A stretch of 64,000 nucleotides of DNA from Ga0077527 sp038316355 (GTDB lineage: Bacteria > Pseudomonadota > Gammaproteobacteria > Burkholderiales > SG8-41). The notes under the pieces are model-generated. The model was not told the origin of the DNA, did not search any database, and saw only the letters and a list, made by a program, of their open reading frames with translations. The stretch covers positions 21,201-85,200 of the forward strand of contig JBBQAO010000006.1 in NCBI GenBank assembly GCA_038316355.1, given 5' to 3'. The position numbers and the translations under genes were made by a program. This document shows, in pieces, positions 28,864 to 37,571 of the stretch; within the stretch, counting starts at the first letter, position 1, and the number at the start of each line of letters is the position of its first letter.

Positions 28864-29562
28864 ATGGCCCCCATCGGCTTGCGCATTCTGCCCTTCCCGC
28901 CCCAACCCGCGGCAAAAATCATCGCCGCGCTGCGTAAAATCGCGACCGCGCACCTCAGCGACAACATGCATCGTCTGCATGCGGTCGGCTCCGACCTCTG
29001 GCCCTGCCACCGCGGCGGCAAACTGGTCGGCACCGCGCTGACCGTCAAAGTGAGCCCCGGCGACAACCTGATGGTGCACAAGGCCATCGACATCGCCCGT
29101 CCGGGAGACGTGATTGTGGTCGATGCCGGCGGTGTCAACACCCAGGCCATCATCGGCGAAATCATGGCGTCACTGGCCGAGCGGAACGGCGTCGCCGGCA
29201 TGATCATTGACGGCGCGATCCGTGATGCCGACGCACTGGCGCTGTCGAGCTTCCCCGTCTATGCCAGTGGCGTCACCCATCGCGGACCGTACAAAAACGG
29301 CCCCGGCGAGATCAATGTGCCGGTGGTCATCGGCGATGCCGTGGTTAATCCCGGCGATATCATCATCGGCGACGATGATGGCCTGTTGGTATTGCCGCAG
29401 GCATTGGCCGAAGAGACCATCGCGCTGGCACTGGTCCAGGCCGGACAGGAAGCCGCCCTGCTGAAAGCCATCCGCGGCAAGGGCAAGGTGGACCGCAGCT
29501 GGGTTGATGTAACGCTGCGCGCCAAGGGTTGCGTGATTCCGGCGAAGCTGCGCAGCCGATGA
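28864..29562 (+). CDS. RraA-like / HMG-CHA aldolase family protein
   Basis: 232 residues from ATG 28864; an open frame continues upstream to 28693 without conservation. The fold signature GDNLMVHKAIDIARPGDVIV and IDGAIRDADAL are present; R120 and D121 fit the pyruvate and metal site of class II 4-hydroxy-4-methyl-2-oxoglutarate/4-carboxy-4-hydroxy-2-oxoadipate aldolases. RNase E inhibitor RraA shares the fold, so the name alone would mislead. The next two genes are a CoA transferase and an acyl-CoA dehydrogenase, so an aldolase or decarboxylase role in an organic-acid pathway is more likely than RNase control. Confidence 0.82.
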   Translation: MAPIGLRILPFPPQPAAKIIAALRKIATAHLSDNMHRLHAVGSDLWPCHRGGKLVGTALTVKVSPGDNLMVHKAIDIARPGDVIVVDAGGVNTQAIIGEIMASLAERNGVAGMIIDGAIRDADALALSSFPVYASGVTHRGPYKNGPGEINVPVVIGDAVVNPGDIIIGDDDGLLVLPQALAEETIALALVQAGQEAALLKAIRGKGKVDRSWVDVTLRAKGCVIPAKLRSR

Positions 29563-29572
29563 GCAGTCCGTT

Positions 29573-30775
29573 ATGAGTGGTCCGTTATTCGGGCTCACCG
29601 TGGTCGACCTGACCACGGTGGTCATGGGACCCTATGCCACCCAGATCCTCGGTGACCTGGGTGCCAGCATCATCAAGGTCGAAGCCCCGGGCGGCGACAA
29701 TGTGCGCCATGTCGGTCCGATGAAAAATCGCGGCATGGGTCACATGTTCCTGCACCTGAACCGCAATAAAAAAAGCATCGTGCTCGACCTCAAGCAGTCG
29801 GCCGGCCGCGATGCGCTGCTGCGGATTGTCGCAAAAGCCGACGTGCTGATCTACAACATCCGGCCGCAGGCGATGCAGCGGCTGCGGCTGGGTTATGCCG
29901 ACGTCGCCGCAGTCAATCCGCGCATCATCTACGTCGGCGCCTGCGGTTTCGGTCAGCAGGGACCCTACGCCGCAAGACCGGCGTATGACGATCTGATTCA
30001 GGGCATGTCGGGACTGCCGTGGCTGCTGCTGCAGTCCGGCGCGACGGAACCCCGCTACATCCCGGCAACCCTGGCCGACCGCATCGTCGGCCTGCATGCG
30101 GTTTATGCAGTGACCACTGCGCTGTATCACCGCGAACGCACCGGTGAAGGCCAGGCTGTTGAAGTGCCGATGTTCGAATGCATGAGCCAGATGATCCTCG
30201 GCGATCATTTCGGCGGCCGCAGCTTCGATCCGCCCTTGGGCGTCGCCGGTTACGCGCGGGTGCTGGCGCCCCAGCGCAAACCCTTCCGCACTGAGGATGG
30301 CTACATCTGTGTGCTGATGTACAACGACAAGCAGTGGCAGGGGTTTTTCCGCCTGATCGGCCGCGACGACCTGTATCGTGACGACCCGCGCTTTAATTCC
30401 CACGAAAACCGCTCGGCACGCATCGACGAGGTCAATGCCTTTGTCGCCACGGAAATGCTCAAACGCAAGACCGGCGACTGGCTGAACGCATTGATGGCCG
30501 CCGACATCCCCGCCACGCGCATGAACACGATTGATGATGTCATCGACGACGAGCACCTGACCGGCACCGGTTTTGTCGCACTGGAAGAACATCCCAGCGA
30601 GGGCACGCTGCGCACCACCCGCGCGGCAACGCGGTGGTCGCTCACGCCGCCGGCGCCGCAATGCGGTGCGCCGCGACTCGGTGAACATGGCGCCGAAGTG
30701 CTGCGTGCCGCCGGCTACAGTGACGATGAAATCGGCGCGCTCGCAGCAGCGGGCGTGACTGCACTACCTGCCTGA
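29573..30775 (+). CDS. CaiB/BaiF family (class III) CoA transferase
   Basis: 400 residues. Family III signatures: LGDLGASIIKVEAPGGD, RNKKSIVLDLK, the catalytic Asp D139 in RPAYDDLIQGMSG, and HRERTGEGQAVEVPMFE. The enzyme moves CoA between carboxylic acids in the cytoplasm. It starts 11 bases after the RraA-like gene and ends 8 bases before the dehydrogenase, so the three form an operon. The substrate is unknown; a dicarboxylic or hydroxy acid would suit the neighbours. Confidence 0.92.
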   Translation: MSGPLFGLTVVDLTTVVMGPYATQILGDLGASIIKVEAPGGDNVRHVGPMKNRGMGHMFLHLNRNKKSIVLDLKQSAGRDALLRIVAKADVLIYNIRPQAMQRLRLGYADVAAVNPRIIYVGACGFGQQGPYAARPAYDDLIQGMSGLPWLLLQSGATEPRYIPATLADRIVGLHAVYAVTTALYHRERTGEGQAVEVPMFECMSQMILGDHFGGRSFDPPLGVAGYARVLAPQRKPFRTEDGYICVLMYNDKQWQGFFRLIGRDDLYRDDPRFNSHENRSARIDEVNAFVATEMLKRKTGDWLNALMAADIPATRMNTIDDVIDDEHLTGTGFVALEEHPSEGTLRTTRAATRWSLTPPAPQCGAPRLGEHGAEVLRAAGYSDDEIGALAAAGVTALPA

Positions 30776-30783
30776 GCGATCAC

Positions 30784-31950
30784 ATGGACTTCGAATTTTC
30801 AGCCGACCAGCGCGCCATCAAGGATGCGATTACCCGTGTCTGCTCGCGTTTCGGCGCCGACTACTGGCTGCAGAAGGATCGCGACGGCGGCTTCCCTCAT
30901 GAATTCCACGCCGCAATCGCCGCCGACGGCTGGCTGGGCATAGCCATGCCGGAACGGTATGGGGGCAGCGGCCTCGGCATCACCGAAGCGGCATTGATGA
31001 TGGAAACCATCGCCGCATCAGGCGCCGGATTTTCCGGCGCCTCCGCCATCCACATGAACATCTTCGGCCTGCACCCGGTGGTGGTGTATGCGACTGACGG
31101 GCAAAAGCAGCGCTGGCTGCCGCCGCTGATTGCCGGCACCGACAAGGCCTGTTTCGGCGTCACTGAACCCGGTGCCGGCCTCAACACCACGCGTCTGACA
31201 ACCAAAGCCGTGCGTGACGGGGATGATTACATCATCACCGGACAAAAAGTCTGGATCTCGACCGCGCAGGTCGCCAACAAGATCCTGCTGCTGACCCGCA
31301 CCACGCCGCTGGAGCAGACGGCAAATCCAATCGACGGGCTAACACTGTTTTACGCCGACATCGACCGCAGCAAGGTCGAAGCCCGCGAGATCGACAAAAT
31401 GGGCCGCAAGGCGGTGGATTCGAACCAGGTGTTCATCGACGGCTTGCGCGTGCCGGCAGCCGACCGCATTGGCGAGGAAGGCAAAGGTTTCCGCTACATC
31501 CTCGACGGTCTCAATCCCGAACGCATCCTGGTCGCCGCCGAAGCGGCGGGCCTCGGCCGCGCCGCGCTGAACCGGGCCGTGCAATATGCCGGTGAACGCA
31601 TCGTGTTCGACCGGCCGATCGGCCAGAACCAGGCGATACAGCATCCCCTGGCACAGCGCTGGATCGAACTCGAGGCAGCGCGCCTGCTCACCTACAAGGC
31701 AGCGAGTCTCTACGACGCCGGCAAACCCTGCGGCGCCGAAGCCAATGCGGCAAAATACTTCGCCGGCGAAGCCGGATTCAAAGCCTGCGAAACCGCGGTG
31801 CTGACTCATGGCGGCATGGGCTATGCCAAGGAATTCCACGTCGAACGTTATTTCCGCGAAGCGATGATTGCGCGCATCGCCCCGGTCAGCCCGCAGTTGA
31901 TCCTCTGCTACATCGCTGAGCGTGTGTTGGGGCTACCGAAGTCCTATTGA
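30784..31950 (+). CDS. Acyl-CoA dehydrogenase
   Basis: 388 residues of the FAD-dependent acyl-CoA dehydrogenase fold. FAD-binding segments CFGVTEPGAG and ITGQKVWIS, and the C-terminal block GGMGYAKEFHVERYFREA, where the Glu in AKEF (about E350) is in place for alpha-proton removal. It should make an enoyl-CoA from the CoA ester produced by the preceding CoA transferase. No electron-transfer flavoprotein gene is near. Its last 7 bases overlap the convergent acyltransferase gene. Confidence 0.92.
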   Translation: MDFEFSADQRAIKDAITRVCSRFGADYWLQKDRDGGFPHEFHAAIAADGWLGIAMPERYGGSGLGITEAALMMETIAASGAGFSGASAIHMNIFGLHPVVVYATDGQKQRWLPPLIAGTDKACFGVTEPGAGLNTTRLTTKAVRDGDDYIITGQKVWISTAQVANKILLLTRTTPLEQTANPIDGLTLFYADIDRSKVEAREIDKMGRKAVDSNQVFIDGLRVPAADRIGEEGKGFRYILDGLNPERILVAAEAAGLGRAALNRAVQYAGERIVFDRPIGQNQAIQHPLAQRWIELEAARLLTYKAASLYDAGKPCGAEANAAKYFAGEAGFKACETAVLTHGGMGYAKEFHVERYFREAMIARIAPVSPQLILCYIAERVLGLPKSY

Positions 31951-32573
31951 TCCCCGGCGCTGCCGCGTCGGCGCGCACCGTGTTTTTGCAATGACTGGTG
32001 TACCTGCCGGACCCCGACCGCAACATCATCGCCGGGCTGCACCAGCGGCAGAAACCCGGTAACCCGCCGCCGGTAATTAAAATACACCGGCAGGATCGGT
32101 ACAGCGGCCGCACGGGCAATCCGGTAAAAACCGGATTTGAAGCGCGCGCCCTCGGTACGGGTGCCCTCAGGGGTGATCGCCAGCCACAACGGCTCTCTTT
32201 TGCCGAATTCCGCGGCCATCACAGCAGCCAGATTTTCCGGCTGCGCCCGGTTCACCGGTACGCCACCCAGCCAGCGCATGAAACCGCCGAGCGGCCAGCG
32301 GAACAGCGTGTGTTTGGCAATGAATGCGATCCGGAGCCCGAGCACATACAGAAGCGCCGCACCGATGATGAAATCCCAGATCGAGGAATGCGGTGCAATG
32401 GCAATGACCAGCCGAGGGTGATCCGGAAATTCCCCTTCGGTATGCCAGCCCAGACCGCGCAAAATCCAGCGCCCCAGCAACCGCAACAGGCCGTAATTGC
32501 GGCGCGGCACTGTACCGCCGACACGAATGGATTCCGCCGCCACACGGCGATCTGCACCTGCCGAATCAGCCAT
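31944..32573 (-). CDS. 1-acyl-glycerol-3-phosphate acyltransferase-like protein
   Basis: 209 residues. The start at 32573 is fixed by GGAGGAATCG directly before ATG. The LPLAT fold has the catalytic HX4D motif H62-SSIW-D67, then FRWPLGGFMRWLGGVPVNR and TPEGTRT. These enzymes add an acyl chain to lysophosphatidate or similar lipids at the inner membrane. It is shorter than PlsC (about 245) and could acylate another lysolipid. It follows the nitrilase-family gene by 71 bases on the same strand. Confidence 0.87.
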   Translation of the reverse strand: MADSAGADRRVAAESIRVGGTVPRRNYGLLRLLGRWILRGLGWHTEGEFPDHPRLVIAIAPHSSIWDFIIGAALLYVLGLRIAFIAKHTLFRWPLGGFMRWLGGVPVNRAQPENLAAVMAAEFGKREPLWLAITPEGTRTEGARFKSGFYRIARAAAVPILPVYFNYRRRVTGFLPLVQPGDDVAVGVRQVHQSLQKHGARRRGSAGDQ

Positions 32574-32644
32574 CGATTCCTCCAGCGCTGTCCACGGCAT
32601 GGCTGGCCACGCTGTCACCCATCAATTCAATAAAGCATTATAAC

Positions 32645-33499
32645 TTATTGTTTTTGTTGTATATTTTTATATTGTTTTGTAACCGCATACGGTCGGTCAT
32701 GCTGCAGCGAGGGCATCATGCTGCGGATTTTTGCCACACGCGCGGGATCAATTTCGGCGTAGATGATGCCCGGCTCTTCACCGCCATCAGCCAACACCTC
32801 GCCCCATGGATCAACGATCAGCGCATGGCCATAGGTCTGGCGGTTGCCTGCATGATCGCCGCACATCGCCGGCGCCAGGATATAGGCGGCATTTTCAATG
32901 GCCCGCGCCCTGAGCAGCGTGTGCCAGTGCATCTTGCCGGTCTGGCGCTGGAAAGAAGCTGGCACGCTGATGAACTGCGCGCCCTGCTGTGCCAGCGCGC
33001 GATAAAGATGCGGAAAACGCAGGTCGTAACAAACAGTCATACCAAGCGGGCCCCACGGCGTCTCCGCGATCACCGCCTGTTCACCGGGGCGATACGAGGA
33101 CGATTCGCGGATCACCTTGCCGTCGGGCAAGGTGACATCAAACATGTGGATCTTGTCGTAGGACGCCGCCACCGCACCCTCAGCGGCAATCAGGTACGAA
33201 CGGTTTACGATGCGCTCCTCGTCAGTCTTCAGCGTCAGCGAACCCAGCAGCAGCCAGATGTTCAGTTGCGCCGCCAGAGCGCGCAATTCTGCCAGCACGC
33301 TGCCGCCGTCAGCCGGCAACGCACCCTCGCGCATCACCCGGCCACTGCCGTCCATCAGCAGGCAGTATTCCGGCGACAGCACCAATTGCGCGCCGTTGCC
33401 GGCGGCTTCAGTCACCATGCGCCTGAGCTGGTCGAGATTGGCTGCAAGGTCGCTGCCGCTGTTCATTTGCAGACACGCCACGCGAAAAAGCGGATTCAT
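32645..33499 (-). CDS. Nitrilase-superfamily carbon-nitrogen hydrolase (Nit1/Nit2 type)
   Basis: 284 residues from MNPLFRVACLQMNSG; the frame continues upstream to 33562 without conserved sequence. The Glu-Lys-Cys triad is E44 (LSPEY), K116 (YDKIHMFD) and C157 (VCYDLRFP). The sequence is close to the Nit family, whose best known members deaminate glutathione or omega-amides such as 2-oxoglutaramate. A metabolite-repair role is therefore likely. In betaproteobacteria it often lies near tldD, which is not in this window. No strong Shine-Dalgarno is seen. Confidence 0.9.
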   Translation of the reverse strand: MNPLFRVACLQMNSGSDLAANLDQLRRMVTEAAGNGAQLVLSPEYCLLMDGSGRVMREGALPADGGSVLAELRALAAQLNIWLLLGSLTLKTDEERIVNRSYLIAAEGAVAASYDKIHMFDVTLPDGKVIRESSSYRPGEQAVIAETPWGPLGMTVCYDLRFPHLYRALAQQGAQFISVPASFQRQTGKMHWHTLLRARAIENAAYILAPAMCGDHAGNRQTYGHALIVDPWGEVLADGGEEPGIIYAEIDPARVAKIRSMMPSLQHDRPYAVTKQYKNIQQKQ

Positions 33500-33586
33500 C
33501 GACAGACCCGGAAAAGAATGGTGTATTCGCGGCAGAGTACAGGTTGGCGATGCAACGGGCAAGACTGACTGACCGGCCGGTGATAC

Positions 33587-35101
33587 TCAGCCGAGGGTGA
33601 AATAGAACGTCGCGCCCTCTCCCGGTTTCGCGTCCACCCACACGCGGCCGCCATGTCGCGCCACGATGCGCTGAACGATGCTCAAACCGATTCCCGATCC
33701 TTCAAACTCCTCCCGGGAATGCAGACGCTGAAACGGGGCAAACAACTTGTCTGCATACCGCATGTCGAATCCGACGCCGTTGTCACGGACGAAATAGGCA
33801 TCGACATCATTCCATTGCGTGATTCCAAATTCGATACGCGCGCCATCCGCATTGGCAGTGAATTTCCAGGCGTTGCCAAGAAGATTTGCCACCAATATAC
33901 GGAACAGTCCCGGGTCCGCTGTTACCCGAAGACCCGGTTGCACCTGAGTGTCGATATGGCGTTGCTGCGGGGATTCGCGCAAGATGCATAGTTCCCGCTC
34001 CATCATTCCGCTCAGATCAAGCTCTTGACGGACCATCTCCACCCGTGACAGTCGAGACAAGTCCAGCAAATCGTGGATCAACCCCTCCATTTGCCGCACA
34101 CCGTCCGAGATCCTCTTCAGATTTTTCAACGTCGGCTCATCGACGCCCTTGGGAGCGCTGGCTACCACCATCTTGCTGAACCCGTTGATGACACGCAACG
34201 GTGCGCGCAAATCATGGGAAACCGAGTAGCTGAATGACTCCAGTTCCTGGTTGACCCGCTTGAACTCCGCGGTCTGATGGGCAATACGATTTTCGAGATC
34301 CGCGTTTGTCCGCCGTAATTCGGCTTCCGTGCCTTTGCGTCCGGTAATATCCATAAACGCGATGCTGAAATAGACAGGAAGTCCCTGATTTCCGAGAATG
34401 GTCCCGATAGAGACCCATACGCAATAATGTTCGCCATCCCTGCGCCTACCCCAGACCTCTCCCTGCCAGGTCCCATTGGCGTTCACCGCGCGCCATGCTT
34501 CATCAAAAATTCCCGTCCACTGCCACTCGGCGACAAATTCACCGATGGATCGACCGATCACCCAATCAGCGTCACACCCGGTAATTCGGCTGAACGCCGG
34601 ATTGACGAGAAAGATGCTGTTGTCGCAATCAATGATCATGATGCCTTCGGACGCGTGCAAAAAGACCCCGGCAGCCAGTTGCATCCTGTCTTCCGTCCGC
34701 CGGTGGCGATGGATATCGTGACAGGTTATGACCATCAGTCCCCGTTCTTGCGCAGGATCAAGCAATGGTGTCAGACTGATTGAAACCTCTAACGACGATC
34801 CATCGCAATGCAGGCAGGTCAACTGACGGCGAGCAGCGCGTCCACCGCGCATCAGGATGCTCAGATGCAGCGCGCTTTGTTCGCGCGCCTTGTCCTCGAC
34901 CAGTTTAAGGACTGAGGTGCCAACCATGTCGGTGGCCCTGTAGCCGAACAGGCGCTCCGCCGCGCGATTCCAGGCCTGCACCGTACTGTCAGCCGAGCAG
35001 CAGACGATCGCATCGACAGATTGCTCGACAAAGGAAGCCAGGCTCACTTCTGCCAACGCGCCGACCGCAACGGGTTTGTGGACTATTCCTTGTTCCGGCA
35101 T
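33587..35101 (-). CDS. Cytoplasmic PAS-PAS histidine kinase
   Basis: 504 residues without membrane segment. Two PAS domains (about 20-140 and 145-265), a short coiled coil, HisKA with H296 in SYSVSHDLRAPLR, and HATPase with NLLGNAWKF, RDNGVGFDM and GSGIGLSIV. The kinase core is strongly similar to that of the 1532-residue kinase at 17681-22279, including the end GATFYFTL. A good GAGGAG lies 9 bases before ATG. No receiver gene is directly linked; the nearest are the receiver-GGDEF-EAL protein upstream and the REC-kinase at 38903. Confidence 0.92.
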   Translation of the reverse strand: MPEQGIVHKPVAVGALAEVSLASFVEQSVDAIVCCSADSTVQAWNRAAERLFGYRATDMVGTSVLKLVEDKAREQSALHLSILMRGGRAARRQLTCLHCDGSSLEVSISLTPLLDPAQERGLMVITCHDIHRHRRTEDRMQLAAGVFLHASEGIMIIDCDNSIFLVNPAFSRITGCDADWVIGRSIGEFVAEWQWTGIFDEAWRAVNANGTWQGEVWGRRRDGEHYCVWVSIGTILGNQGLPVYFSIAFMDITGRKGTEAELRRTNADLENRIAHQTAEFKRVNQELESFSYSVSHDLRAPLRVINGFSKMVVASAPKGVDEPTLKNLKRISDGVRQMEGLIHDLLDLSRLSRVEMVRQELDLSGMMERELCILRESPQQRHIDTQVQPGLRVTADPGLFRILVANLLGNAWKFTANADGARIEFGITQWNDVDAYFVRDNGVGFDMRYADKLFAPFQRLHSREEFEGSGIGLSIVQRIVARHGGRVWVDAKPGEGATFYFTLG

Positions 35102-35204
35102 TCGATGCTTCTCCTCGCCACAAGATTACTTACGGGGGATGACAATTGCATGATTCGCCGGTCGAATCAAATCTAACAAAATGGTAGGTTTTTTATAACA
35201 AGCC

Positions 35205-35232
35205 TTTGATATTTAAAATATTTTTTATCAAA
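35205..35232. repeat. AT-rich inverted repeat upstream of the kinase gene
   Basis: TTTGATA and TATCAAA are separated by 14 A/T-only bases inside a notably AT-rich 75-bp stretch (about 35160-35235). It lies about 105 bases before the start of the minus-strand kinase and about 130 bases beyond the end of the GGDEF-EAL gene. It could be a regulator site or part of the promoter. Confidence 0.5.
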
Positions 35233-35363
35233 ACCTGTCACAGCCAGTATGAAGCCTTACCGAAATGGGCGCGGATTGCGGCTCAACCGGTGAGAAAACT
35301 TTTTCCTTAACATCGGACTGCAACCGCCGGTGCCTCGTATGCGATCCTGGGCAAACTTTCCAC

Positions 35364-37529
35364 TCAACGCAGGAACTTGGCCTCGAACTTGTCTGCGGGC
35401 ATGGGAATTCCGAACAGATAGCCCTGCACCTCATCACAATGGTGCGCGCGCAGGAGATCAACCTGTTCTGCGGTTTCCACCCCTTCGGCGATCACGCGCA
35501 ACCGCAGACTATGTGCCATTGCAATGATGGCCCGCGTAATCGACACATCATCCGCGTTACCGGGGATATCCTTGATAAAGGAACGGTCGATCTTCACGTG
35601 GTCTATCGGAAATCGCTTGAGGTAACTGAGTGACGAGTAACCGGTTCCGAAGTCGTCTATCGCGAGCTGTATGCCTTGCGCCTTGAGTTTGCGCAACACA
35701 ATCGCTGCGTGTTCCGGGTTGTCCATCATCACGCTTTCGGTAATCTCCAGCTCCAGCCAGGTCGGATCGAGTTTGGTTTCTTCAAGCACGCGCGTCACGG
35801 TGGAATGGAAAATGTCCTGAACAAACTGCCGTGGCGAAAGATTCACTGCCACCCGCAGCGGCGGCGCACCCCGATCCCTCCACGATCTTACCTGCGCGCA
35901 GGCCGTGCGCAGCACCCACTCACCAATCGGCAGGATCAGGCCGGTCTCTTCAGCCAGTGGTATGAATTTGTCCGGCGGAATCATGCCCACCCCCGGCTGC
36001 CGCCAGCGCAACAGGGCTTCCATGCCGGTAATGCAGTTCGTTGTCAGATCGAACTTCGGCTGGTAATACAGTTCGAATTCGTCGCGCTCCAGAGCACGGC
36101 GCAAAAGCCGCTCCAGCACCAGCCGCTCGAACGAGCCCTGGTTCAACTTCGCGGAATAAAACTGGAAATTGTTCTTGCCCAGTTCCTTGGCCCGTGACAT
36201 CGCGCTGTCAGCGTTTTTCAATATGGTCTGTGCGCTCTGGCCGTCGCCCGGGAAAGCGCTGATGCCGATGCTGGCCGTGAGATGATAGTCGTTGTCCAGC
36301 AGCTGGATCGGTTCGGCGATCGCCGACAGCAGGCGCTGCGCTGTCTGCGCGGCATCTGCAGGCATCACACAGTCGCGGAGCATCACCACAAATTCATCGC
36401 CGCCGAACCGGGCCATGGTTGCGCGCCGCGGCAGCGCGTCGGCGACGCGTTTTGCGATCTGCCGCAAAATCGCGTCGCCGGAATCGTGACTCAGAGTGTC
36501 GTTGATCAGCTTGAACCGGTCGAGATCGATGAACAGCACTGCAACCTGTTTTCCGGAAAAAACCGACTCCGACAGCGCCTGCTCAAGAAGCTGGCTGAAC
36601 AGCAGCCGGTTCGGAAATCCGGTCAGTTCATCGTAGTTAGCGAGCTGCCTGATCCGCTCTTCCGCCCGCCTGCGGCCAGTGATGTCACGGATGATCCCGG
36701 CGAATTTGGTGTGGCTTTTTACGCGCATCACACCCAGGGTGAGTTCGATCGGAAACAGCCCGCCGCCGCGGCGGACCGCTCTCAGTTCGCGGCCTACACC
36801 CACAATTTCGCTTTTTCCCGGCAATCCCTCCTTCGACAATACGCAGGTCTGGATATCGCGTTGCCCGCTTGCACCGATCAGGGTATCTATGTTCAGCCCG
36901 ATCAGTTCCGACGCCTTCCAGTCAAACATCCGTTCGGCCGCGGCATTGACAAATTCGATGATCCCGCCTTCGTCAATCACAACGATGCCGTCTGCAGCGG
37001 TGTCGACAATCGATTTGATCATTGCCTCACTTGTGCGCAGATTTTCCTCCGCGGCCCGGCGCGCCTTGCGTTCGGCGGCGTCCGTCAATTCGCGATGCAC
37101 GGCCGGCAGCAGACGGCGCAGGTCATGCTTCATAACGTAATCATGGGCACCGGCACGCATTGCCTGCACCGCGGTATCCTCGCCGATGCGTCCGGATACC
37201 AGAATGAACGGAAGATCGGGGCAAAGGGACGAGACAATCTCCAGCGCCTCGAGTCCGTCGAACTGCGGCATCGAATAGTCCGAAATGACCAGATCCCAGT
37301 CCTGGCCCTGGAGTTGCCCGTTAACGCCGGCTCGCGTCCAGACGCGCTCCCAAGCCACATCATATCCGCCAGCAATGATCGCCTCCACGATGAGCAGCAC
37401 ATCGCCTTCACAATCATCGATGCACAGCACCCGCAACGGTTCGCGCTGCGGTGATTGTGTCCGGCAGGAGTCGCTGTTTCCCGTCGCCACCGCCGCGTAT
37501 CTGGCTGCCGGGATCATCGGACCTGGCAC
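35364..37529 (-). CDS. Response regulator REC-PAS-GGDEF-EAL
   Basis: About 721 residues; a second ATG 12 bases inside is possible. The receiver domain (about 32-150) has the acidic pair in CIDDCEGD, phospho-acceptor D84 in ISDYSMPQF and the Lys in DYVMKHD. A PAS domain (about 165-285), a GGDEF domain with intact GGDEF, and an EAL domain with MEALLRW, LEITES, DDFGTGYS and AEGVET follow. The usual RxxD inhibitory site before GGDEF is absent (PRRA). The kinase gene just upstream (42 bases) is the likely partner, so phosphorylation should steer c-di-GMP turnover. Confidence 0.93.
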   Translation of the reverse strand: MPGPMIPAARYAAVATGNSDSCRTQSPQREPLRVLCIDDCEGDVLLIVEAIIAGGYDVAWERVWTRAGVNGQLQGQDWDLVISDYSMPQFDGLEALEIVSSLCPDLPFILVSGRIGEDTAVQAMRAGAHDYVMKHDLRRLLPAVHRELTDAAERKARRAAEENLRTSEAMIKSIVDTAADGIVVIDEGGIIEFVNAAAERMFDWKASELIGLNIDTLIGASGQRDIQTCVLSKEGLPGKSEIVGVGRELRAVRRGGGLFPIELTLGVMRVKSHTKFAGIIRDITGRRRAEERIRQLANYDELTGFPNRLLFSQLLEQALSESVFSGKQVAVLFIDLDRFKLINDTLSHDSGDAILRQIAKRVADALPRRATMARFGGDEFVVMLRDCVMPADAAQTAQRLLSAIAEPIQLLDNDYHLTASIGISAFPGDGQSAQTILKNADSAMSRAKELGKNNFQFYSAKLNQGSFERLVLERLLRRALERDEFELYYQPKFDLTTNCITGMEALLRWRQPGVGMIPPDKFIPLAEETGLILPIGEWVLRTACAQVRSWRDRGAPPLRVAVNLSPRQFVQDIFHSTVTRVLEETKLDPTWLELEITESVMMDNPEHAAIVLRKLKAQGIQLAIDDFGTGYSSLSYLKRFPIDHVKIDRSFIKDIPGNADDVSITRAIIAMAHSLRLRVIAEGVETAEQVDLLRAHHCDEVQGYLFGIPMPADKFEAKFLR

Positions 37530-37571
37530 CGGTTTGTGCCGGTAACCCGCGGGTTTGCGCTGCGGCTTTGT

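Noticed and set aside
28864..29562. RNase E inhibitor RraA as the function
   Set aside because: The fold is shared, but operon partners of CoA metabolism and the R-D pair favour an aldolase-like enzyme.
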